Source: JAICLL01 sp035252155
GTDB taxonomy: Bacteria > Planctomycetota > Planctomycetia > Pirellulales > JAICIG01
Direction: 5' to 3'
Assembly (NCBI GenBank): GCA_035252155.1
Contig: DATFDL010000622.1
Location: 1-25,362, forward strand
DNA: 25,362 bases
Positions within the stretch are counted from its first letter, which is position 1; the number at the start of each line of letters is the position of its first letter. The translations under genes were made by a program, and so were the position numbers. Below are positions 1 to 6,628 of this stretch, piece after piece. Under the pieces are notes generated by a model. That model saw only the letters and a list, made by a program, of their open reading frames with translations, ran no database searches and was not told the DNA's origin.

Positions 1-945
1 CGGCTCAAGATAATAGTTGAGGTCGGAGCCTCGCTTGCACACCAACACTGTCGAAATCGCCAGGCTCACGACAAAGCCCAGGCTAAAAAGCGACCGCCGA
101 AATTTTTCGCGCGACGCGATCCACAGATTTACGGCTGTAAGGCAAGCGCCCACGCCCAGCGGACTGGCGAGAAATTCATAGCCAAACCGGTAGCCGCGCC
201 ACAGCGACAGGGGGTTGCGATTGCCCGAGAGCACGGCCGACAAGAAATACCCATGGCTGGCCCGCTGGGCCAGCGCCCAGGCCATGCCGCCGAGCACGGT
301 CGTCAGCGATGCGAAGCCGATTGCCGTGCGATACCGGCGACAAGCCAGCAGGTGCAGCGAGATGGGTACGGCCGCCAATGCGACGGTGGGCTTGGCCAAC
401 GAGCCGGCCGCCACTGCCAGGGCCGACAGCCAAGCGCCGCGGCGGTTGTCGATGGTCAAATAGGCAACCGCCGCCCCCGCTAGCGCCAGCATATCGACGC
501 GCGCAAATGGCAGCCACTCGACGACCGGCGTGGATACCAAAAACATCAAAGCCGCCAGCCCGCCGAGCTCGGCGTTTTTGGTGCGGCTGCCGGCGGCGAT
601 CGCCAGCAGCAGCGCCACGAAGAGCGCCGCGCCCAGGCTGACGAGCCGGCCGGGAATGATGCTATGCCGCCATCCGCCCAGCCGCGCTACGCCGCCGCTG
701 GCCCAATAGTAGGCCGGCCCATAGCAACTCAGCGTGTAAGGAGGGTCCGTCCGCCAACGGGCCGATATCGGCCCCGATTCTAGCCGCTCGGTAAGCGCCA
801 AGATCGGCCCCTCGCCGTAGCTGCGATGCCCCAGATCGAAGACACGGCAAAAATGATAGGCGGCAACGATCGCCAGACAGCCGGCGAGTAACAATTTAGC
901 CGGCAGCGCCACTTTATCACGGCGTGGGATGAGCGATTGGTCCAC
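1..945 (-). CDS. GT-C type glycosyltransferase-like multi-pass membrane protein, 5' part only
   Basis: The minus strand is open from a GTG at 945 to the left edge (315 codons, no stop), so the gene is truncated by the window. The product has a short basic N-terminus, a first hydrophobic helix near residues 16-34, then a lumen-side loop containing HRSYGEGP and PPYTLSCYGPAYYW, followed by a series of strongly hydrophobic segments. An acidic residue in the first loop followed by many membrane helices resembles the GT39/ArnT-like (PMT_2) and GT87 polyprenyl-phosphate-sugar transferases. The end visible here, KRGSDLNYYLEP, is a motif I associate with that group. The likely role, sugar transfer from a lipid carrier outside the membrane, is inferred from the fold class only. 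There is no ATG; the GTG is the best start, although no clear Shine-Dalgarno precedes it and the frame stays open back to a TAA at 982-984. Confidence 0.78.
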   Translation of the reverse strand, partial: MDQSLIPRRDKVALPAKLLLAGCLAIVAAYHFCRVFDLGHRSYGEGPILALTERLESGPISARWRTDPPYTLSCYGPAYYWASGGVARLGGWRHSIIPGRLVSLGAALFVALLLAIAAGSRTKNAELGGLAALMFLVSTPVVEWLPFARVDMLALAGAAVAYLTIDNRRGAWLSALAVAAGSLAKPTVALAAVPISLHLLACRRYRTAIGFASLTTVLGGMAWALAQRASHGYFLSAVLSGNRNPLSLWRGYRFGYEFLASPLGVGACLTAVNLWIASREKFRRSLFSLGFVVSLAISTVLVCKRGSDLNYYLEP

Positions 946-1014
946 GATTTCAAATAGTAAACATCTGAACGGTTTTGATCTTTAAAATCGGCAATTGGGG
1001 GAACCGCGATGTGG

Positions 1015-1034
1015 CACAGCCGCCCTCGGCTGTG
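1015..1034. repeat. Short palindromic dispersed repeat (CACAGCCG / CGGCTGTG)
   Basis: A perfect 8-bp stem with a CCCT loop lies in the 239-base divergent intergenic region between the membrane glycosyltransferase and the hydrolase. I recognise this GC-rich palindrome as a type often scattered in planctomycete intergenic DNA. It is not followed by a T-run on either strand, so it is unlikely to be an intrinsic terminator. Confidence 0.5.
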
Positions 1035-1184
1035 TCGCCGACGCCGCCTGTTCTTACCACGATCCGGCAGACGCCGGGTAGACCAGTTGTCACACCCCCC
1101 CATGCTGTTCATGGCCGCAACGGGCGACTAGAATCGTCGGCGACGCCTTGTCCTACCACGCTTGACGACTTTTGGAGAAGAACG

Positions 1185-1940
1185 ATGACTCAACTCACGA
1201 TGCGGCGACGACGGTTTTCTTTCGCCGCCCTCGCTTTTGCATTCCTTGGTCTGGCTTGGCTAATCTCGCCGGCGCCGGCTCGGGCCGCGCAGCAGGCCAA
1301 GCACTTCGAAAAGGAAATCACCGTGAAGGTCAAGCTCGATTACCTGTTGTTCTTGCCCGAGGGCTACGGCGAAGGCGACAAGAAGTGGCCGCTGATTCTC
1401 TTTTTGCACGGAGCCGGCGAGTCGGGCGACAACCTGGAAAAGGTCAAAATTCACGGGCCGCCCAAGATCGTGGAAACGAAGCACGATTTTCCATTCATCC
1501 TGGTCTCGCCGCAAAGCCCCGGTCGTGGCTGGAACGTCGAGGCCCTGAAGGGATTGCTCGACCAGGTGATCGCGGATTACCGCGTTGATCGCAACCGCGT
1601 TTATCTGACGGGCCTGAGCATGGGAGGTTTTGGCACCTGGTCGTTGGCGGCGGCGTATCCCGAAATGTTCGCGGCCATCGCGCCAATCTGCGGCGGCGGC
1701 AATCCCGCCGAAGCTAGGAAGTTGAAAGACCTGCCCATTTGGGTTTTCCATGGCGCCAAGGACCCAGCCGTGCCGCTGCAACGTTCGCAAGACATGGTCG
1801 ACGCACTCAAGGCAGCCGGCGCCGGCGAAAAGACCTTGAAGTTCACCGTCTACCCCGACGCCGGCCACGACTCGTGGACCGAAACGTACAACAATCCGGC
1901 GCTGTACGAGTGGTTCCTGAGCCACAAACGCGGCGGCTAG
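1185..1940 (+). CDS. Secreted alpha/beta hydrolase (carboxylesterase / PHB-depolymerase-like)
   Basis: This is a 251-residue single-domain alpha/beta hydrolase predicted to be exported. Residues 1-34 form a signal peptide: basic RRRR, a hydrophobic core, then an APARA-type cleavage site. The fold is marked by the oxyanion-hole strand LFLHGAG (72-78), the nucleophile elbow GLSMGG with Ser145, Asp193 in GAKDP and His228 in DAGHDSW, giving a complete Ser-Asp-His triad. The layout matches small esterases of the dienelactone hydrolase / phospholipase-carboxylesterase / PHB-depolymerase superfamily. The substrate cannot be told from sequence; an ester of a polysaccharide or lipid outside the cytoplasm is an inference. 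The start at 1185 is preceded by GGAGAAG at 1174-1180 and begins the signal peptide. An in-frame upstream start at 975 would add 70 residues of repeat-derived sequence and is rejected. Confidence 0.92.
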   Translation: MTQLTMRRRRFSFAALAFAFLGLAWLISPAPARAAQQAKHFEKEITVKVKLDYLLFLPEGYGEGDKKWPLILFLHGAGESGDNLEKVKIHGPPKIVETKHDFPFILVSPQSPGRGWNVEALKGLLDQVIADYRVDRNRVYLTGLSMGGFGTWSLAAAYPEMFAAIAPICGGGNPAEARKLKDLPIWVFHGAKDPAVPLQRSQDMVDALKAAGAGEKTLKFTVYPDAGHDSWTETYNNPALYEWFLSHKRGG

Positions 1941-2291
1941 TTTTTTTGTCAATGACTCATTCGCAGGCAAGGCCATGCCACCATCTCGCCAGCGCAGGCT
2001 CCGTTTAAAGGCGTTCTTTGCAGTCATCGGTCGCCGCCAAATCGCAGCTCCGACGCGGCTCTCGTTCGTGGCGGTGCTGGTGGCGCTTTCAGACCCATTG
2101 GCGCCAGCCGGAACAACTAACGCCTCTCGTGATGATTTTCCGCCGCGAACCAGCGATTAAAACGGGAGTTTCCGTCGCCGTCGTGCTGCCGGACGGGCGC
2201 AGACTATGGAGTGGCTCCTGGGGGCCTTTTCTGCCGAAGCTGAAGTAAGATCCGAAAATCAATGAGAAGCTGCGGCCTTAGCCGGTCTCGG
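1941..2291. other. Gene-poor stretch with a possible serine-hydrolase remnant
   Basis: I see no intact gene in these 351 bases. The only coding-like signal is on the plus strand at about 2160-2248. There the frame reads GVSVAVVLPDGRRLWSG, which resembles the N-terminal strand motif of class C beta-lactamase-type serine hydrolases (PF00144), and it stops a few codons later. If real it is a decayed fragment of about 30 codons with no catalytic SxxK. The resemblance is weak and may be chance. Confidence 0.25.
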
Positions 2292-2895
2292 TCACGAAGC
2301 GATGCCGAGCGCGCCGCAACTTTCTTCGTAGCTTTTTTCCAGATCGAGCGGGATGGCGAGGTCGTCGGCCAACCATAAGGGCATCGTGGGAAGCCGTTCT
2401 CGCAAAGACAGCGTTTGAGCCCAAGACTCGAGCTGCCATTCGTCGCCTCGCTTCGTCATGCGGCAGGCAGCGCAGTAGAGCGGCTCCGAGCCCACACGTG
2501 GATCGGACCGGCCCAAGAAATCCAGTAACTCCGCATAGAGATTCGTCGTGCGAGTGGCGACGACATCGACGATCATGACGGACACTCGCTCACGTAACAA
2601 TCCCGCGCATTTGGCGACGAATGCCCGACGGCTCTCCGGGCGATCCTGGTTCGATGGGCTCACAATCTCGATGGCCGCGACCAAACGGGCGCGCCGTCGC
2701 CGATCGTAAATTTGTACTTCGTAGACTTCCTCGCCGGGTAGATCGCTGGCCACCACCAACGTTGGCTGCGGCGGCGCCCAGACGGCGGTCGCCGCGCCTC
2801 AGCCCGGCGACGATCATGACCGGCCACGTCGCGTGCATAGCCTCCCAATGATATTCATCGTCCAGCGGGGAGCGGAAATGGTCAAGTAACGGCAT
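2292..2895 (-). pseudogene. DUF4058 family protein, frameshifted with internal deletion
   Basis: The N-terminal part starts at the ATG at 2895 with MPLLDHF and continues through HWEAMHATWPVMIVAGLRRG, the conserved opening of DUF4058 (PF13267) proteins, which are common in planctomycetes and cyanobacteria and of unknown function. At about 2775-2790 the frame changes. The family's middle and C-terminal part then continues in another frame, beginning WAPPQPTLVVASD and including AAIEIVSPSNQDRPESRRAF and VMIVDVVATRTTNLY, to a TGA at 2292-2294. The two parts total about 200 residues against roughly 250-260 for the family. The stretch normally lying between the MIVAGL segment and the WAPP segment is missing, so this is a deletion plus frameshift and not a one-base sequencing slip. 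A shortened protein starting at TTG 2759 is possible but would lack the N-terminal region. Confidence 0.82.
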
Positions 2896-2929
2896 CGGAT
2901 GCTCCTGAAACTCGCACGGCCCGGCAGAA

Positions 2930-4198
2930 TTAGTGCAGCGCCCCGAACTTGGTGATGCTGAACGACGTGACCGTGTTGAAGGGCACGATGCCGTACAGGC
3001 CGTGGGTGAACAATAGGTCGATCACGTTGTTCGCCACCAAGATGCCGGTCTTGGGCACTACGACAATGTCGGAGTCGTTCAGCCAAATTTCGTCGGCCGG
3101 GCAGGGCCGCTTACCATAGAGCGGACCGCGCAAGTCCAGCCGCGTGGCCAATAGCCGCCAATCGTCGCCGCGGCGGAAGACGACCACGTTCCAGAGATTG
3201 CCGCCGTAGTTCCAGCCGCCCGCCAGGCTAATGGACTGCATGGCGGTCGTCGGCCCGGTCAGCTCATAGCGGCCGGGCGTTTTGACTTCGCCCACCACAT
3301 ACACGTAGCGCGCAGCCCGCTGAGTCAGCACCGGCGTGATCTCCATGCCATCCACAAACCGGGCGTAGCGTTCGTCGAGCTCGCGTTTCAGCTCGTCGAG
3401 TGTCAAGCCCTGGGCAGGCACAGAGCCGACGGCGGGAAGCTGAATCGTTCCCTCGGGCGTCACGCGGGCCAGCCGCGACTGCCCGCCGAAACCAAAGCGG
3501 CTATCAACCGTAGCCCGCAAATCTTCCAGCCGCGTGTTCACCCGCAGCGGCGTGATCGTGATGGCCGGCGTCTTGTAGTATTCTTCGTAGAGGTGCTCGA
3601 CTTCTTCGCGCAACTGAGCCACCGTCCGGCGAGTGGCCCGCACCTGGCCCAGCAGCCGCAGAGTAATCGAGCCGTCCGGCTGAATCACCAAGTCGCGATT
3701 GAGCAGCGGGTCGGTGACCGATTCCACTCGGACTTCGTCGCCCACGTTGAGCTGATAGGGCGTGGCGGTTTCTTCGCGGGTCAAGCGATAGACAAAGGCC
3801 AGATCGTCGTCGACGCGGAGCCGATAGTGGGCGACGTGCGCCAGACGTTCATGCCCGACGTATTCGCCTTGAGCGTACCGCTGCCAGTTAATCGGTCGGG
3901 CGGCGTTCCACCCCAATTCGCCGCAGCGTCCGGTGGCGCAGTCGAGTCCCTTGATCGGATACGGCGCCGCTGGACCGAGCGCCTGGCAAAGTTCGACATG
4001 TCGTTTCGCCCTCGATGTGACGGGCTGGCGGGACACCCCTTTCCGATCGTTCGATCGCTTCGTAGGGCGGGCACTGCCCACCACTCCCACGCTCCCAAGC
4101 CAGGTAAGCGCAGCCAAGCACGTCGCCGCGACAATCATTGCGGCCCTTCGACTAGCAGCGCCCGATCTTGCGGGAACGTCGTGAATTGGCTGTACCAT
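2930..4198 (-). CDS. Polysaccharide biosynthesis/export protein (Wza-like, Poly_export plus SLBB)
   Basis: This 422-residue exported protein belongs to the outer-membrane polysaccharide export family, whose members form the exit channel or periplasmic collar for capsule and exopolysaccharide. Residues 15-35 form the hydrophobic signal segment. A Cys-containing region (71-92, GLDCATGRCGELGWN) precedes the first Poly_export domain (about 145-222, starting YQLNVGDEVRVES, with VIQPDGSITLRLLGQV). A second beta-grasp unit at about 225-295 contains VTPEGTIQLPAVGSV, and an SLBB-like domain starts at about 298 (YVYVVGEVKTPGRYEL). No lipobox Cys follows the hydrophobic segment: after LTWLG the protein runs into about 30 residues (35-65) encoded by dispersed-repeat sequence. 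The ATG at 4198 has no strong Shine-Dalgarno; Met21 is an alternative start. No other capsule genes are adjacent. Confidence 0.92.
   Translation of the reverse strand: MVQPIHDVPARSGAASRRAAMIVAATCLAALTWLGSVGVVGSARPTKRSNDRKGVSRQPVTSRAKRHVELCQALGPAAPYPIKGLDCATGRCGELGWNAARPINWQRYAQGEYVGHERLAHVAHYRLRVDDDLAFVYRLTREETATPYQLNVGDEVRVESVTDPLLNRDLVIQPDGSITLRLLGQVRATRRTVAQLREEVEHLYEEYYKTPAITITPLRVNTRLEDLRATVDSRFGFGGQSRLARVTPEGTIQLPAVGSVPAQGLTLDELKRELDERYARFVDGMEITPVLTQRAARYVYVVGEVKTPGRYELTGPTTAMQSISLAGGWNYGGNLWNVVVFRRGDDWRLLATRLDLRGPLYGKRPCPADEIWLNDSDIVVVPKTGILVANNVIDLLFTHGLYGIVPFNTVTSFSITKFGALH
4016..4084. repeat. Dispersed repeat sequence embedded in the polysaccharide export gene
   Basis: Within the coding region of the export protein lie two elements of intergenic-repeat type: GTAGGGCGGGCACTGCCCAC (containing the palindrome GGGCAGTGCCC) at 4062-4081, and ACGGGCTGGCGGGACACCCC near 4020-4039. 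They encode the low-complexity segment at residues 35-65, between the signal segment and the conserved RHVELCQALG region. The frame is preserved. Assignment as mobile or dispersed repeats rests on recognition of the motifs, not on a copy count. Confidence 0.5.
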
Positions 4199-4450
4199 GC
4201 GTTGTTCTAAATCGTGTTCGTCTCGATTCGTATCTGACTTCGTGAGAAGTCAGGCCACACCTCACGTCACGGCCAGAATTCTCACGAATTCTGTTACGTG
4301 CCACCATTCTACGTCTGTCGCACGGCGTCCACCGCGGCGACAAAAGTCGTCCGTCGATTCGACGTCGTGCGCGCCGCGGCGGATGCCGTGGCACCCTCCA
4401 GTTGATCTTTGCTCCCCTGCTCCGCGTCTCCCCCTCTCCGCGTCTCCCCC

Positions 4451-6226
4451 TCACCTCCACCAGCCGCTCCACCCCTTGCGCGCCGAACGATCGGGCACAG
4501 GCGCCGGCTCCGCCGCCTTCGCGTCCGTCGTGTTCATCGCCGCCGGTTTGTGCCATTCGGCGGTTTGGCGGCCCAGGCCCGCGAAGGTGGCCGGATCGAC
4601 CCAGGTGATTTCCGACGAGGGAATAATGCCTTCGCGATTGCCCTGCTTGGCGAGGGCCTCGCGGCGTGCGGCGGCGACGGCCTCGCGCTCGGCTGCCTGG
4701 GCTAGCTGCTCTTCGCCCAGCCGCTTATGGACGGCGGCCAGGTTCTTCCACACCGAAGAATGCGGCAGAATCGCGATGCTGTATTGCAGCAGGGCGCGGG
4801 ACGTTGCGTACTCACCATAGTGCGCCGCCAATACGGCCAATTCGTTGGCGGCCAGAAAGTTGCCCGGATCGGTCGCGAGCGCCGCTTGGTGAAAGACCAT
4901 CGCCTTAGGTTCGGCGGCCACGATGGCCGGGCTGTGCTGGTCGGCCAGCGCGGTGTAGGTTTTGCCCAGGCCGAACAGCGCCATCGATGCCGCCTCTTCG
5001 CCGTGGCCCGCCGTGGTGAGCTGTTCATGGGCGTAGGTGTAATATCGCTGAAGCACCAACACCGGCAACAGTTGGTCTTCGGGCAGACGCTTGCAAACAG
5101 GCGTGCGATGCGCGCGAACCAACGCTCCGATGTCGAGATCGGACTCAAGCCGCGAGCCTTGCGGCACAAAATGCTCCGCTTCGTCCAGCGCCTTGAGGCC
5201 CGCTGATAGCGCGTCGCTATGCGCTCGGCCGCCGGCCTGCACATCGAGTGCTTGAACGGTCGTGCGCAGGGCCGCGATGAATTCGGCGCGGGCGGAATAG
5301 AGCGCTCCGCGTCCGCCGAGCTCATAGCCATGTTGGATCATGTGTTGGGCCTGCCGGGCCACGGCCGCCATGGAGGCGGAAGAGGGACCAGGGGCCAGAG
5401 GCCGGGGGTCAGGGGAAACAGGTTTAACGCCTGTGGGGAACACACTCCTTACCGTTCCACTGTCCGGCGGCGTGACTGCCACCGGCGCTGGCGCCACAAC
5501 AGGCGCCTGCCTCATTACGGGGAACGTATTTCGTTCGGCTGCGTTGCCGGGCGGGGCGAGGCCGAGATCGCCCTCCGCCGAACGAAACGGAGCCCGTTGC
5601 CGATCGTCCTCGTCGGGAACCGGCGCGTCGTTTTCGGCGATCGCAGGCGGCGTCAGTTCCGGCTGTGAAGGTGCGGCAGACCCCTCGTCCGTCGGAAGCT
5701 CGTCGGGCAGCTCCACATCAGGCAATGGTCCCACTTCGGGCAACGCTTCAATTTCAGGCAGGGGCTCGACATCGGGCAATGGCTCGATATCGTGCGGTGT
5801 TTCGATCGGCGGAAGCGGTTCGACCGCCAGCGGCGCGTCAACCGGCGGCAACGGCTCGATGCGGTGGGTTCCATCCGGGGGAGCGGCGCGCACATCGCGG
5901 ATCGCCGGACGCGGAATCGTAATGAACGGCAGCGGGCTGCGGGGATCGGTCAACGGAAACGGTCGCGCCAACCGCGTGGGATGCTGAAGCTCGGCGGCCG
6001 GATATTGAACGGCAACCGTCGTGGTGCTGTTTACCGGTTCTAACGGTTGTAACGAGGGGTCGCCGCAGGGTTGCAAGGTCTCGGCGGGCGGCGCATCGGC
6101 GCGACTCGCATCCCTCCGTAGGGGACGATCGTTCGACTCACTGCCACATCCGGTCAAGAGCACCGAGCCAAGCAGCGGCGCGGCCAGCCGGACCCAGCGG
6201 ACATGATAACGACCAGCGCTACTCAT
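4451..6226 (-). CDS. Proline-rich lipoprotein with C-terminal TPR-like repeats
   Basis: This is a 591-residue predicted lipoprotein. Residues 1-27 give a signal peptide (basic YHVRWVR, then hydrophobic LAAPLLGSVLL) ending in the lipobox LTGC with Cys27. Residues 28-280 are Pro- and Glu-rich and probably disordered. They include an imperfect EPLPxV/I repeat tract (about 124-178) that could span the periplasm. From about 285 the protein becomes helical, and residues 440-520 read like TPR helices (FLAANELAVLAAHYGEYATSRALLQYSIAILP). No enzymatic motif is visible; a scaffold or envelope-complex role is inference. The start at 6226 was chosen because it begins the lipoprotein signal; the frame is open further upstream to 6385 without a sensible N-terminus. 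The gene is downstream of ileS on the same strand, separated by a repeat-filled gap. I do not recognise a named family. Confidence 0.85.
   Translation of the reverse strand: MSSAGRYHVRWVRLAAPLLGSVLLTGCGSESNDRPLRRDASRADAPPAETLQPCGDPSLQPLEPVNSTTTVAVQYPAAELQHPTRLARPFPLTDPRSPLPFITIPRPAIRDVRAAPPDGTHRIEPLPPVDAPLAVEPLPPIETPHDIEPLPDVEPLPEIEALPEVGPLPDVELPDELPTDEGSAAPSQPELTPPAIAENDAPVPDEDDRQRAPFRSAEGDLGLAPPGNAAERNTFPVMRQAPVVAPAPVAVTPPDSGTVRSVFPTGVKPVSPDPRPLAPGPSSASMAAVARQAQHMIQHGYELGGRGALYSARAEFIAALRTTVQALDVQAGGRAHSDALSAGLKALDEAEHFVPQGSRLESDLDIGALVRAHRTPVCKRLPEDQLLPVLVLQRYYTYAHEQLTTAGHGEEAASMALFGLGKTYTALADQHSPAIVAAEPKAMVFHQAALATDPGNFLAANELAVLAAHYGEYATSRALLQYSIAILPHSSVWKNLAAVHKRLGEEQLAQAAEREAVAAARREALAKQGNREGIIPSSEITWVDPATFAGLGRQTAEWHKPAAMNTTDAKAAEPAPVPDRSARKGWSGWWR
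5381..5422. repeat. GGGG/CCAG low-complexity repeat inside the lipoprotein gene
   Basis: A run of AGGGACCAGGGG, CCAGAGG and CCGGGGGTCAGGGG units, typical of simple dispersed repeat text in this genome, lies in the disordered linker of the TPR lipoprotein. It is translated as SPDPRPLAPGPSS without breaking the frame. Confidence 0.35.
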
Positions 6227-6628
6227 TCTGCCACAAGCCCTCGGGAATCTCGGCCACAACGCCCCGGCTGCAGATCGTCGCCGGCCACAGCCGCGGACCT
6301 CAATGCACGAATCGTCCAAGCGGTGCAATCGCGCTAAGTAAAACCACCGGTTGGCGGCTGCTCGCGCCGCCCTTGGGGCGCACATTCGTCACACGCGGCG
6401 CAACCGCGACCGCTAGTAAAGGTCTAAGCGCCCCCTTCGGCAGGACCGGCGCGACCGATAGGGCCGTTAAAATCGTAATTAGCTCACCTGACGACAAAAT
6501 GGTGACGGCCTCTGTAGGGAACGCCTTCCGTGGCGTTCCGTGAATCGCGATTCGACGTCGAATCCGCCCCCCACAGAACGCCACGGAGGGCGTTCCCTAC
6601 AGATGTTGTGCGGCGAAATCACCTGAAC
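6227..6628. other. Repeat-bearing intergenic region between ileS and the lipoprotein gene
   Basis: There is no gene in these 402 bases on either strand that I can support. The right half holds a long inverted repeat described separately (6511-6603); the remainder (about 6300-6480) is GC-rich and featureless to my reading. The end next to 6226 should contain the lipoprotein's translation start region; GAGGGC about 12 bases before the ATG is a weak ribosome binding site. Confidence 0.5.
6511..6603. repeat. 28-bp inverted repeat with nested palindromes
   Basis: The arms at 6511-6538 and 6576-6603 are complementary over 28 bases with one mismatch. The 37-base spacer contains two overlapping perfect 12-bp palindromes, GAATCGCGATTC (6542-6553) and TTCGACGTCGAA (6551-6562). 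The arm contains TAGGGAACGCC and GGCGTTC, and a near-identical 25-base arm recurs at 22081-22105. The element starts 26 bases past the ileS stop codon, so on the minus strand it could fold in the ileS 3' end. Confidence 0.85.

Noticed and set aside
975..1184. 70-codon N-terminal extension of the hydrolase from an upstream start
   Set aside because: It would translate the palindromic repeat at 1015-1034 and bury the signal peptide; GGAGAAG supports the start at 1185.
5340..5987. Long Gly/Ser-rich plus-strand frame
   Set aside because: It is the antisense shadow of the EPLP-rich lipoprotein; the lipobox, TPR helices and codon pattern support the minus strand.
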